Below, piece after piece: positions 7,651-14,716 of a stretch of DNA of 18,747 nt. Origin of the DNA: Firmicutes bacterium CAG:145 (GTDB lineage Bacteria > Bacillota > Clostridia > Peptostreptococcales > Anaerovoracaceae); the NCBI GenBank assembly GCA_000435715.1, contig FR882590.1, positions 74,307-93,053 of the forward strand, written 5' to 3'. The first letter of the stretch is position 1. Each line of letters opens with the position of its first letter. Under the pieces are notes generated by a model. That model was not told the DNA's origin, searched no databases, and saw only the letters and a program-made list of their open reading frames with translations. The position numbers were made by a program, and so were the translations under genes.

Positions 7651-8136
7651 ATGGGATTTTTAGGAAAGTTATTCAAAGGGCCGGAGCCGGATATGGAAAA
7701 AAGCGCCGCCAACGCAAAAAAGATGCGCCGGCTATTCAACCATGTTGTAGAAAACGGAGATGATTACAGGCTCATCTTCGGCTACACCGAGGACGTATCG
7801 CGTTTCAACTACGGTTTCGTTCACGGAAGCAAGACTAAGATAGGAAATCTAATCGTGGGCTGGAATGAAGACAATCAGACTATAGCAGTTGTACCTACTG
7901 TACCGGATCTGTCAGGATGCAGCGATCCATCTTTTTATCGGCGGCCTGAGATTCTCAAAGCCTACCGCAGCAAATACCCAAGCGACGCCTTCGTCATCTA
8001 TCCTGACAAGAAGGGGTATATCGGTATCAACGCATACGACTGGCTCGATGATGAGAGCCTATATGTATATGTGTCTCAGGAAGATGAACTGGCGGCCTTT
8101 ACAGATTTTTTCATGAAGCATTTTGCCACAAAGTGA
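7651..8136 (+). CDS. Hypothetical protein, 161 aa
   Basis: I do not recognise this protein. It starts with a short amphipathic or weakly hydrophobic stretch (MGFLGKLFKG), then a charged helix (about 14-35), followed by a mixed alpha/beta body rich in aromatic and acidic residues (RLIFGYTEDVSRFNYGF, AYDWLDDESLYVYVS). There is no signal peptide, no membrane span and one cysteine only (in SGCSD), so it is probably a soluble cytoplasmic protein. The start is well supported by AAGGAGG (7636-7642) 8 bases before the ATG. The next gene begins 8 bp after its stop, and the two are likely cotranscribed. A preceding TetR gene on the same strand is separated by a weak terminator. Confidence 0.75.
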   Translation: MGFLGKLFKGPEPDMEKSAANAKKMRRLFNHVVENGDDYRLIFGYTEDVSRFNYGFVHGSKTKIGNLIVGWNEDNQTIAVVPTVPDLSGCSDPSFYRRPEILKAYRSKYPSDAFVIYPDKKGYIGINAYDWLDDESLYVYVSQEDELAAFTDFFMKHFATK

Positions 8137-8144
8137 GGTAATAT

Positions 8145-8327
8145 ATGACTTTGGGAGAAATAGGAGCAATCTCGATCTTTTTTCTTGTAATATTTATCTT
8201 CGGCCGGATATGGTTTCACATGACCGAATCTCTGCTTGGCAAAATCAAGGTACTTTTCTCCCAGCCAAAAGAAAAGCCGGCATGGCATACTCTCCCTGAA
8301 GAAAAAGATGAAAAAGAGAGTGATTAA
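8145..8327 (+). CDS. Small single-span membrane protein, 60 aa
   Basis: 60 aa. Residues about 5-25 (GAISIFFLVIFIFGRIWF) form one membrane span; the tail is polar and rich in Lys and Glu, ending EEKDEKESD. GAGGT lies 6 bases before the ATG and only 8 bp separate it from the preceding 161-aa gene, so the two probably form an operon. No family recognised. Possible roles include a small accessory subunit or anchor for the upstream protein, which is inference. The coding call rests on the ribosome site, tight spacing and sensible composition. Confidence 0.65.
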   Translation: MTLGEIGAISIFFLVIFIFGRIWFHMTESLLGKIKVLFSQPKEKPAWHTLPEEKDEKESD

Positions 8328-8425
8328 AGCTGAAAGTATCCCCCCGTTTGGCAAGTGAGAACCCTTAAGACGGTAAGCGTCATCTAAATATTTTGTTAAA
8401 TTCTAAAAAGGGGGCAAAAAAAGAC

Positions 8426-8457
8426 AAAACCTGCAGTTCAGAGAACTGCAGGTTTTT
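8426..8457. terminator. Bidirectional terminator between the small membrane gene and tRNA-Ala
   Basis: A perfect 14-bp stem, AAAACCTGCAGTTC (8426-8439) with its complement at 8443-8456, loop AGA. On the minus strand it is followed by a T-rich run (complement of the A-run near 8416-8422), directly after the tRNA; on the plus strand by TTTTT. Confidence 0.85.
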
Positions 8458-8458
8458 A

Positions 8459-8534
8459 TGGTGGAGCATAGGGGGATCGAACCCCTGACCTCTTGACTGC
8501 CAGTCAAACGCGCTCCCAGCTGCGCTAATGCCCC
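8459..8534 (-). tRNA. tRNA-Ala (anticodon GGC)
   Basis: 76 nt including encoded CCA (complement at 8459-8461). On the minus strand the acceptor stem is GGGGCAT/ATGCTCC, containing the G3-U70 pair that identifies alanine tRNAs; the D-arm follows (GCGC...GCGC), then anticodon stem TTTGA/TCAAG with loop CTGGCAG (anticodon GGC), variable loop AGGTC, and T-arm AGGGG TTCGATC CCCCT. Discriminator base A73. Single tRNA with its own promoter and terminator. Confidence 0.96.
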
Positions 8535-8545
8535 AAGCGAGATTT

Positions 8546-8574
8546 ATTATACCATACGTTTTGTACGTATGCAA
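8546..8574 (-). promoter_or_regulatory. tRNA-Ala promoter
   Basis: Minus strand TTGCAT (8569-8574), 17-base spacer, perfect TATAAT (8546-8551), 11 bases before the tRNA 5' end. The spacer contains the inverted repeat CATACGT-N5-ACGTATG (8553-8571). Confidence 0.85.
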
Positions 8575-8800
8575 GAATTTTTATCCGGCTGTCGTCTAAA
8601 TCGTTCTTTAAATTTCTCGTTGACCTTTCACGGCCGGCCAAGCCCAAGACCTTCTCGCCCCCGGTCTGCTTAGATCACATACAGCTTGCAGGAATTTCTC
8701 CGAAAATGAATGATCCGGCGGCTTTAAGCGGCTTTCCGGACCTTGTTTTCCTTTGGCAGCATGTGATTTTAAGTGAATTTTTTCTGAAGTTCTGGTATGA
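8575..8800. other. GC-rich intergenic stretch with inverted repeats, no gene seen
   Basis: Between the tRNA promoter and the flavoredoxin promoter. It contains the palindrome GGCCGGCC (8632-8639), a 12-bp near-perfect inverted repeat ATCACATACAGC (8674-8685) with GCAGCATGTGAT (8756-8767), and inside it TCCGG (8714-8718) with CCGGA (8736-8740). It could encode a structured RNA, but I recognise no known family and see no open frame with a ribosome site. Confidence 0.4.
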
Positions 8801-8804
8801 GGTG

Positions 8805-8832
8805 TTGAAAAATAAAGTCGTACGGCTATAAT
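8805..8832 (+). promoter_or_regulatory. Promoter of the flavoredoxin gene
   Basis: TTGAAA (8805-8810), 16-base spacer, TATAAT (8827-8832), followed by GGAGGT (8850-8855) and the ATG at 8862. Confidence 0.8.
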
Positions 8833-8861
8833 ATAATTATCTATACGATGGAGGTATATAA

Positions 8862-9422
8862 ATGAGAAAAAATTTAGGAGCTAAGCCATATACTTACCCC
8901 CAGCCGGTATTTATAATTGCCAGTTACGACGAGGACGGCACACCTGACGCCATGAATGCGGCATGGGGAGGAATAAGCGAAAATACGGAACTCTCCATGT
9001 GCCTCAGCGCAGGGTATAAGACAGTAAAGAATATTCTGTCACGCAAAGCTTTCACTGTAAGCATGGCCGACGCGTCCCATGTCATCGCCTGCGATTATGT
9101 AGGCGTAGTCTCGGCCAACAAAGTTCCCGATAAGTTTGAAAAGGCAGGGTTCCATGCTGTCAAATCGGATTTCGTAGACGCTCCTCTCATAGAAGAGCTG
9201 CCTATGGCCGTCGAATGTAAACTGATAAGCTATGACGCAAAAAGCTGCCGCATGGTAGGCGAGATCGTCAATGTCAGCGCAGATGAATCCATACTGGATG
9301 AAGCGGGAAATATCGATCCTGCAAAATTTGACCCGATAATCTTCGATCCTGTAAACAGCGCATATTTAAAAGTGGGAGAAAAAGTAGGAAACGCTTTTAA
9401 AGACGGGCTTAAACTGACATAA
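8862..9422 (+). CDS. Flavin reductase family protein (flavoredoxin-like)
   Basis: 186 aa, the usual size for the flavoredoxin/FMN-binding split-barrel flavin reductases. The N-terminus PQPVFIIASYDEDGTPDAMNAAWGGI is the FMN-contacting region of this family, followed by LSAGYKTVKNILSRKAFTVSMAD and CDYVGVVSANKVPDKFEKAG, which are also characteristic. It binds FMN and probably transfers electrons from NAD(P)H or a reduced ferredoxin-type partner to another protein; the partner is unknown. It stands alone with its own promoter, good ribosome site and downstream terminator, convergent with ferritin. Confidence 0.9.
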   Translation: MRKNLGAKPYTYPQPVFIIASYDEDGTPDAMNAAWGGISENTELSMCLSAGYKTVKNILSRKAFTVSMADASHVIACDYVGVVSANKVPDKFEKAGFHAVKSDFVDAPLIEELPMAVECKLISYDAKSCRMVGEIVNVSADESILDEAGNIDPAKFDPIIFDPVNSAYLKVGEKVGNAFKDGLKLT

Positions 9423-9428
9423 TATCAA

Positions 9429-9468
9429 AAAACTCTATGCGTGAACTTTCAAATACGCATAGAGTTTT
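9429..9468. terminator. Bidirectional terminator between flavoredoxin and ferritin genes
   Basis: A 14-bp perfect stem AAAACTCTATGCGT (9429-9442) with ACGCATAGAGTTTT (9455-9468), 12-base loop, T-rich flanks in both directions. It serves both convergent genes. Confidence 0.88.
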
Positions 9469-9496
9469 GATTTTAAAGTCTCTTCTTACTTACAGA

Positions 9497-10006
9497 TTAC
9501 AGAGTGAGAGAAGGAGCCGTATAAGTACGGGCAGCCATCTCGCTGTTGAGCATATACAGGCCCTTAGCGTCGTCTCCGAACAATTCCATCTTGGTGATCA
9601 TATCCGAGGCAGTCTTCTCCTCTTCGCCCTGCTCCTTGATGAACCAGTCCAGCATCTGCATAGTTCTGAAGTCGTGTTCTTCATATGCCGCCGCATAGAT
9701 AGCATCTATAAGTGAAGTAACATATTTTTCATGTTCCAGTCCCTTTTTCAGCGGATCCATCTTATCCTTGAGGTCGCATACAGGCTGATCTATAGCCTTA
9801 AACTCGACTTTAATGTCGTTGTTATGCAGGTATTGATAGAACAGCATGGCATGGTCTCTCTCTTCTTGAGCCTGGATACGGTACCAGTTTTCAAAGCCGT
9901 CCAGTCCTATAGAATCATAATAATTTGCAAATTCAAGATACAGGTATGCCGAATAGAACTCCTTATTGATCTGGTCGTTTATCAGCTCAGCAACTCTTTT
10001 ATTCAT
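9497..10006 (-). CDS. ftnA: Ferritin, non-haem iron storage
   Basis: 169 aa counted from the MNKRVAEL start; the frame stays open further upstream but AGGAGG about 8 bases before 10006 fixes this start. Ferroxidase residues of bacterial ferritin are visible: E16 in INKEFYSAYLYLE, E49 and H52 in QEERDHA, E93 in EHEKYV, and Q126/E129 in QGEEE. The protein oxidises Fe(II) and stores it as a mineral core in a 24-subunit shell, limiting Fenton chemistry. It is monocistronic, convergent with the flavoredoxin gene and divergent from the glycosylase gene. Confidence 0.95.
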   Translation of the reverse strand: MNKRVAELINDQINKEFYSAYLYLEFANYYDSIGLDGFENWYRIQAQEERDHAMLFYQYLHNNDIKVEFKAIDQPVCDLKDKMDPLKKGLEHEKYVTSLIDAIYAAAYEEHDFRTMQMLDWFIKEQGEEEKTASDMITKMELFGDDAKGLYMLNSEMAARTYTAPSLTL

Positions 10007-10039
10007 AACAAAACTCCTCCTATTTATCGTGATACATCT

Positions 10040-10069
10040 AATATACCACATTTTTCCCCGATAAGACAA
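10040..10069 (-). promoter_or_regulatory. Ferritin promoter
   Basis: Minus strand TTGTCT (10064-10069), 18-base spacer, TATATT (10040-10045). The leader is short and carries the AGGAGG site. No clear Fur or PerR box seen. Confidence 0.6.
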
Positions 10070-10120
10070 AAAGTTTTTTGTTTTCTGCCGGTTTTCCTCC
10101 CTTGCCGCCTTCTCTCCGCC

Positions 10121-10149
10121 TTGACAATTATTGGATTTTCACTTATTTT
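10121..10149 (+). promoter_or_regulatory. Promoter of the DNA glycosylase gene
   Basis: Perfect TTGACA (10121-10126), 17-base spacer, TATTTT (10144-10149). The start codon is at 10186. Confidence 0.6.
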
Positions 10150-10185
10150 TATATATAGAAACTATTTTAGAAAGCGAGCCGGCAG

Positions 10186-10668
10186 ATGATCAGACACCCT
10201 TTTCCGCCTCTTTATGACGAAAATTCAAAAATACTAATATTGGGGTCTTTTCCGTCCGTAAAGTCCAGAGAGCAGCTGTTTTTTTACGGTCATCCCCAGA
10301 ACAGGTTCTGGAAAGTTACCTCTGCGGTGTTCGGAGCCAAAACGCCTGTGACTATCCAAGAAAAGAAAGATTTTCTCTTATCCTGCAACATCGCCTTATG
10401 GGACGTCATCGCCTCATGCGATATACAGGGCAGTTCCGACAGTTCCATCAGAGATGTCACAGCTAACGATCTTTCTCCTATCCTGAGTAATTCCAGGGTC
10501 AAACGGATCTTTACCAATGGAAAGACGGCGGACAAATTCTACAAAAAATACACTTTTAAGGCAACAGGCATACAGGCTACGTGCCTTCCGTCTACCTCCC
10601 CGGCCAATGCCGCATGGAGTGTGGAAAAACTCATAGACGCATGGAAGATCATCTGTACAGACAGTTAA
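10186..10668 (+). CDS. DNA-deoxyinosine glycosylase (UDG superfamily, family 6)
   Basis: 160 aa. Motif 1 GSFPSVKSREQLFFYGHPQNRFW (split as GSFPS at 20-24 and YGHPQNRFW at 34-42, with N39) and motif 2 LPSTSPAN (134-141) are characteristic of hypoxanthine-DNA glycosylases of family 6, distinct from Mug and Ung. It would remove hypoxanthine formed by adenine deamination, starting base-excision repair. The ribosome site is weak (GAAAGCGAG), but the protein begins in family-typical fashion at this ATG. It is divergent from ferritin; the next gene has its own promoter element close behind the stop. Confidence 0.88.
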   Translation: MIRHPFPPLYDENSKILILGSFPSVKSREQLFFYGHPQNRFWKVTSAVFGAKTPVTIQEKKDFLLSCNIALWDVIASCDIQGSSDSSIRDVTANDLSPILSNSRVKRIFTNGKTADKFYKKYTFKATGIQATCLPSTSPANAAWSVEKLIDAWKIICTDS

Positions 10669-10673
10669 AAATC

Positions 10674-10682
10674 TGCTATAAT
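10674..10682 (+). promoter_or_regulatory. Extended -10 promoter for the cysteine-rich membrane gene
   Basis: TGCTATAAT, an extended -10 (TGn plus perfect TATAAT at 10677-10682), right after the glycosylase stop. The -35 region is poor, as is common with extended -10 promoters. Confidence 0.5.
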
Positions 10683-10728
10683 TTTTGTAAAAAGTTAACC
10701 TTTGCAAGATTGGGAGAATAATACCGGC

Positions 10729-11520
10729 ATGAATAAGACAGCGAAAAAGAAAGCGATCTCTCGTATATCAGCTCTGCACTACGCTAAGCTGATATTTCGT
10801 TCCTGTCTTTTTTTAATTGCTTCGTTTATATATGTGACAGACAGAGTGAAAGGAGTGCCCCGCCCTCTTGAAAGACTTGATGTCCCTCCGGCCGTAATGG
10901 TATTCATTTGGCTGGTGTTTATCGTAGAAATGATCTTTCGTTTCTTTCCCTCGAGGCTCGAGAGTATAGGCTGTCAGAAACAGTTTCGCTCAAACTATAT
11001 ACCTTCCGGAAAAGAATTTGCCGCTGCTGTCAATCCCGGAGAGCCGCCCCATTCGACGATGATAGTAGCGGGAAGCTGGTTTCTTCTTAACGGGCTCATC
11101 TTCAGCCTTTTCTTTTTCGACGTCATAGACGGCGGTATTCTCATATTGATCTCTATCGCATACTCTGTATGCGATATGATCTGCATACTCTTCTTCTGCC
11201 CGTTCCAGGAATGGATGATGAAAAACAAATGCTGCGGCAGCTGCCGTATATACAACTGGGACTATGCCATGATGTTCACTCCTCTGCTGCCTCTTCAAAG
11301 CTTCTATGCGCAGAGTCTCCTGTTCATCTCGATAGCTCTTCTCATCAACTGGGAAATATATTTTCGGCTTCATCCCGAAAGATTTTATGAAAATACAAAT
11401 CTCGCTCTCTCCTGCAATAACTGTAAAGAAAAGTTATGCAGCCATAAGAAATCTCTTCGCACATTTCTGATAAAACGCAGTGAAATAATAAAAAAGCCTT
11501 GGAAAAATCCTGATACATGA
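10729..11520 (+). CDS. Cysteine-rich multi-span membrane protein, function unknown
   Basis: 263 aa from the ATG at 10729, preceded by GGGAGA; a TTG nine codons upstream lacks a ribosome site. Hydrophobic segments at about 20-37, 55-73, 113-130, 134-157 and 183-210 suggest four to six spans. Cysteines cluster at C148, C152, C157, then C168-C169-x2-C172, and C229-x2-C232-x4-C237 near the polar C-terminal tail. The conserved-looking block CRIYNWDYAMMFTPLLPLQ joins the second cysteine group to the next span. Such pairs could bind a metal or form a redox centre. A ferredoxin gene follows 59 bp later on the same strand. I do not recognise an assigned function. Confidence 0.75.
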   Translation: MNKTAKKKAISRISALHYAKLIFRSCLFLIASFIYVTDRVKGVPRPLERLDVPPAVMVFIWLVFIVEMIFRFFPSRLESIGCQKQFRSNYIPSGKEFAAAVNPGEPPHSTMIVAGSWFLLNGLIFSLFFFDVIDGGILILISIAYSVCDMICILFFCPFQEWMMKNKCCGSCRIYNWDYAMMFTPLLPLQSFYAQSLLFISIALLINWEIYFRLHPERFYENTNLALSCNNCKEKLCSHKKSLRTFLIKRSEIIKKPWKNPDT

Positions 11521-11526
11521 ATAATA

Positions 11527-11574
11527 TCCTCCTTCGGCGGAAAGGATAAATCATGAAAATTACCTTTCGGAGGA
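11527..11574 (+). promoter_or_regulatory. Hairpin that can mask the ferredoxin ribosome site
   Basis: TCCTCC (11527-11532) and GAAAGG (11540-11545) are complementary to GGAGGA (11569-11574) and CCTTTC (11563-11568), giving 12 paired bases with a 7-base bulge. GGAGGA is the ferredoxin Shine-Dalgarno site. The loop holds an in-frame ATG at 11553. Confidence 0.5.
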
Positions 11575-11579
11575 AAAAC

Positions 11580-11768
11580 ATGAAAGCAACAGTTGACAGA
11601 AACGGATGTATAGGATGCGGCCTCTGCGCCGAGATATGCCCCGACGTATTCGACATAGCTGACGACGGGCTGGCTGAAGCAGTCAAGGAACCTACTCGTT
11701 CTAATATTCACAAGGCCCACGAAGCAGCTGAAAGCTGTCCGGTACAGGTCATAGACGTACAGGACTGA
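11580..11768 (+). CDS. Single [4Fe-4S] cluster ferredoxin
   Basis: 62 aa from the ATG at 11580, preceded by GGAGGA 5 bases upstream. Cluster ligands are C10, C13 and C16 in CIGCGLC plus the distal Cys of ESCPVQ (C49); C20 in EICPDVF is the extra cysteine often present in this class. The pattern and length match small single-cluster ferredoxins like those of Thermotoga and clostridia: soluble, low-potential one-electron carriers. An in-frame ATG at 11553 with GGAAAGGA upstream could give a 71-residue form with a basic extension (MKITFRRKN). It probably shares a transcript with the membrane protein 59 bp upstream and ends at a strong terminator. Confidence 0.92.
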   Translation: MKATVDRNGCIGCGLCAEICPDVFDIADDGLAEAVKEPTRSNIHKAHEAAESCPVQVIDVQD

Positions 11769-11779
11769 TGAGAGTTCGC

Positions 11780-11817
11780 AAAGAGCCTGACGGCAAGATC
11801 TTGCCGTCAGGCTCTTT
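11780..11817. terminator. Bidirectional terminator between ferredoxin and Bce permease
   Basis: A perfect 38-base palindrome with 19-bp arms (11780-11798 and 11799-11817), GC-rich core CCTGACGGC, flanked by AAA on the left and TTTT on the right. It ends both convergent transcripts; the permease stop is 5 bases away. Confidence 0.9.
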
Positions 11818-11821
11818 TACT

Positions 11822-13864
11822 TTATCTTCCTCTGTTTCCGTTGACTATATGATAATATGTGTTAGATGTTATTCTGTAGACCAGAATATAGAATACTATG
11901 AATATCAACACGCTGACTGCCGCTACGGTGAGCAAAAGAGGGAGATTGCTCAGATTGAAAGCCAAAAGCAGATTTTTTATCATCGGGAAAGCAAACCCAA
12001 GATGTATTATGGCCACAGCCAAAGGCAGGAAGAATACTGTAAGCATCTGAGAACGTATACTCTTTTTTATATTCCGCTCTGTCATGCCTACCTTCTGCAT
12101 GATCTCAAATCGAGACTGATCTTCATACCCTTCCGAAATCTGCTTATAATAGATTATCAGAGTCGTAGCGAAGATGAAAACTATGCTGAGCATTATTCCT
12201 AAAAAGAATATGCCTCCGTATACTCCATAGAACTCTTCTCTGTTAGCCTCTCTGCTTTCACTGCTTATGCTGTATACTCTCTCACTATTGGCCTCTTTTA
12301 TCTTGCCGGCCTCAGCACTGATTTGTTCATTCAGAACAATTTCCTCATCTGTCCCCTGCTGTATATCAGCCCCATAATAATAGCTGTTTCTCAGAAGCCA
12401 GAACCCATCCTGCTGAATTTTGGCGAAAGGCGCAGTAACATCTTCTACATCCGAGACGATGATTATGATAGGAGATACTGCGTTCATACTCATATCGCCG
12501 TTGTATTCAAAATCGTCCAGCTCTCTGACAACTTCAAGGGTCTTTCCTCCAGCCAGGGTAAGAGTCTTTTTGTCATAATCGCGCTTACCCGTATACACCA
12601 TAGCCTGATCAGGCCCCAGGTTCACCTCTTCACCGCTTATATCGCTGTAGTCTTCCTCTGACATGAAGTAAGCTACATATATGTTTTCAGCTGCATCTAT
12701 GTCCAGAGAACTTATCATGTTGGGATCAAAAGTACCGTCCTTAAGGACGCCCTCTATAGAAGCGACGTTATATTCTATCTTCTTCTGAGGCTCTATCCCT
12801 TCTTTTTCAAATATTTCATCTGCGGCAGTTCTCATTTGATCTGCCACTATCTGATCAGAGGAGTCAGAACTCCTGTACTTTATGCTTATGCCTATATCCT
12901 GAGGATATCGGCTCTCAAGACTGTCCTCTGCTCCAAAATATAAGCAGGCAGAACCGGTTACCATTACCAGTACCATCGTGGCAAGAATACATATCTGCGC
13001 CAGTCCGGCTCCGTTTCTCTTCATGCGGTATGCCATAGAAGACACGGATACGAAGTGGTTGGCTTTATAATAATACCCCTTATTCTTTTTTAGTATCTTG
13101 CACATCTGTACCGATCCTGAAATAAACAACATGTTAGTAGCTACTATGACCATTATGACTGCTACGAAAAACCACAGTATAGTGGCTATAGGATTCTTTA
13201 TAGTTACCGCTATATAATAGGCGGCTGCAAGGATAACAGCGCCTAAAAGGCCTACAGCCCAGTTGGATTTCGGAGGCTTCTCGCCTACATTGACGCTGTT
13301 AATGAGCTCTACAGGATTAGCCGTATGGACCTGCCTTATGGAGTTGAGAAATACAAGCACAAATATGGATGTAAACAGCACCGCCGTCTCGCTGATGGCC
13401 TTAAGAGATATCGTAAAGGTATAATCTATGCCGCCTTTTAGCATATTGACGGCTATCAATTCGGCCAGCTTGGAAAATATGATTCCTCCGGCAAGCCCCG
13501 CCAGCATAGCGACAACGCCTATTATTACAGTTTCCCAAAATATGATCAGGCCGATGTTTTTCTTTCCCATCCCCAATATATTGTAAAGACCAAGTTCTTT
13601 TTTTCTCTTTTTGATCAGGAATGAATTGGTGTAGAACAGAAATATTACCGAAAAAGTACCTATCACATAACAGCCTAAATTAAGCATAGTCTTTATCTGT
13701 TCCCCTCCGATCATACCGCTGAGGCTGTCGGAAAAAGTCAGAAAGGCTATGATATAATTCATCATTATCATCCCGGTACATGTCAATATATAAGGTAAAT
13801 AGAACCTTTTATTCTTGCCTATAGCGCTGATGGCAAGATATGGATAAAAACCTGCTCTCATCAT
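11822..13864 (-). CDS. Bce-type ABC transporter permease
   Basis: 680 aa from the ATG at 13864, chosen because GGAGG lies 6 bases upstream and it overlaps the ATPase stop (ATGATGA); the frame is open further upstream. The start MMRAGFYPYLAISAIGKNK is typical of BceB/VraG-like FtsX-domain permeases, with about ten spans and a large extracellular domain between the seventh and eighth, here roughly residues 310-555, starting after TGSACLYFGAEDSLES. Family members detect and detoxify cell-wall-acting peptides such as bacitracin and lantibiotics and pass the signal to the partner kinase. The four-gene set here is complete. The target antibiotic cannot be told from sequence. Confidence 0.92.
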   Translation of the reverse strand: MMRAGFYPYLAISAIGKNKRFYLPYILTCTGMIMMNYIIAFLTFSDSLSGMIGGEQIKTMLNLGCYVIGTFSVIFLFYTNSFLIKKRKKELGLYNILGMGKKNIGLIIFWETVIIGVVAMLAGLAGGIIFSKLAELIAVNMLKGGIDYTFTISLKAISETAVLFTSIFVLVFLNSIRQVHTANPVELINSVNVGEKPPKSNWAVGLLGAVILAAAYYIAVTIKNPIATILWFFVAVIMVIVATNMLFISGSVQMCKILKKNKGYYYKANHFVSVSSMAYRMKRNGAGLAQICILATMVLVMVTGSACLYFGAEDSLESRYPQDIGISIKYRSSDSSDQIVADQMRTAADEIFEKEGIEPQKKIEYNVASIEGVLKDGTFDPNMISSLDIDAAENIYVAYFMSEEDYSDISGEEVNLGPDQAMVYTGKRDYDKKTLTLAGGKTLEVVRELDDFEYNGDMSMNAVSPIIIIVSDVEDVTAPFAKIQQDGFWLLRNSYYYGADIQQGTDEEIVLNEQISAEAGKIKEANSERVYSISSESREANREEFYGVYGGIFFLGIMLSIVFIFATTLIIYYKQISEGYEDQSRFEIMQKVGMTERNIKKSIRSQMLTVFFLPLAVAIIHLGFAFPMIKNLLLAFNLSNLPLLLTVAAVSVLIFIVFYILVYRITSNTYYHIVNGNRGR

Positions 13865-14622
13865 CTGCCACCTCCGGTAGCCACCATTGTGAGGGTATCT
13901 GAGATCTTCTGATAAAGCTCCTGATCGCTGCACTGCCCTCTGTATATCTGATGGAAAACTTCACCGTCTTTGATAAACAGCACCCTGCTGGCATGGCTTG
14001 CAGCTTTTACCGAATGAGTAACCATCAGAATAGTCTGCCCTCCTTTGTTGATCTGACTGAACAGCCTGAGAAGCTCGTCAGTAGATTTCGAATCCAAAGC
14101 CCCTGTAGGTTCGTCAGCAAGAATAAGCTTGGGATTAGTTATGAGAGCTCTTGCCACTGCTGCTCTTTGTTTCTGTCCGCCTGAAACCTCGTAAGGATAT
14201 TTCCTGAGAATATCAGTTATACCAAGCTCACTTGCCACCGGTTTAAGTCTCTGGGCCATCTCCTGATACGTTTTTTGGGCCAGCACCAAAGGAAGATATA
14301 TATTATCCTCCAGTGAAAACGTATCCAGGAGATTGAAATCCTGGAATACAAATCCCAGATTATCTCTTCTGAAAGCAGCTATAGCCGATTCTTTTATCCT
14401 GGTAACATCATTTCCGTCCAGTAAAACCGTTCCGCTGGTGGGCTTATCTAAAGCTGCCAATATGTTGAGCAGTGTAGTCTTTCCCGAACCGGATTCCCCC
14501 ATTATGGCTACGTACTCTCCCTCTTCCACACTGAAAGTCACGTTCTTAAGCGCCTCTACCTTATTGCCTCCGAAGCGAGCAGTATATATCTTCTGGAGTC
14601 CTCTAACCTCTAAAATACTCAT
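13861..14622 (-). CDS. Bce-type ABC transporter ATPase
   Basis: 253 aa. Walker A GESGSGKTT (42-50), Q-loop VFQDFNLLDTFSLEDN, signature VSGGQKQR, Walker B LILADEPTGALDSKSTDELL, and switch His in MVTHSVKAA. This pattern, especially the Q-loop and the DEPTGALD, is that of MacB/BceA-type ATPases that pair with FtsX-fold permeases. A perfect AAAGGAGG site precedes the ATG. It is separated from the kinase gene by 117 bp that hold an inverted repeat and a strong hairpin, but overlaps the permease gene, so the ATPase-permease pair forms its own unit. Confidence 0.93.
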   Translation of the reverse strand: MSILEVRGLQKIYTARFGGNKVEALKNVTFSVEEGEYVAIMGESGSGKTTLLNILAALDKPTSGTVLLDGNDVTRIKESAIAAFRRDNLGFVFQDFNLLDTFSLEDNIYLPLVLAQKTYQEMAQRLKPVASELGITDILRKYPYEVSGGQKQRAAVARALITNPKLILADEPTGALDSKSTDELLRLFSQINKGGQTILMVTHSVKAASHASRVLFIKDGEVFHQIYRGQCSDQELYQKISDTLTMVATGGGR

Positions 14623-14655
14623 TTCAAAATCCTCCTTTATTTAACTTGCAAGACT

Positions 14656-14661
14656 ATCATA
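14656..14661 (-). promoter_or_regulatory. Possible -10 element for the Bce transporter genes
   Basis: Minus strand TATGAT (14656-14661) lies directly after the hairpin T-run, about 34 bases before the ATPase start. No good -35 is visible, as would fit an activator-dependent promoter. Confidence 0.35.
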
Positions 14662-14662
14662 A

Positions 14663-14706
14663 CAAAAAAGGGAATCAAAAACCAATCGATTAGTCTTACA
14701 ATTCCC
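14663..14706 (-). terminator. Intrinsic terminator/attenuator between kinase and ATPase genes
   Basis: On the minus strand GGGAAT...ATTCCC closes a stem of about 17 pairs (14670-14706, with G-U pairs and one bulged base, tight TCGA-centred loop), followed by TTTTTT (complement of 14664-14669). Confidence 0.8.
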
Positions 14707-14716
14707 CATCTAAATC

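Noticed and set aside
8459..8534. tRNA-Ala as an integration site of a mobile element
   Set aside because: No integrase gene, no repeated tRNA 3' end, and ordinary housekeeping genes on both sides.
8700..8760. Similarity to the SRP RNA conserved loop on the minus strand (GGTCCGGAAAGCCGC)
   Set aside because: The conserved GGAAGnAGCAGCC part is missing and the flanking helix does not form, so I do not call an SRP RNA.
9497..10069. Longer ferritin starting 21 codons upstream
   Set aside because: The extension contains the promoter -10 region and the AGGAGG site; family members begin at MNKRVAEL-like sequence.
13865..13933. N-terminal extension of the Bce permease into the ATPase gene
   Set aside because: The ATG at 13864 has a well-placed GGAGG and the family-typical start; the extension has no ribosome site.
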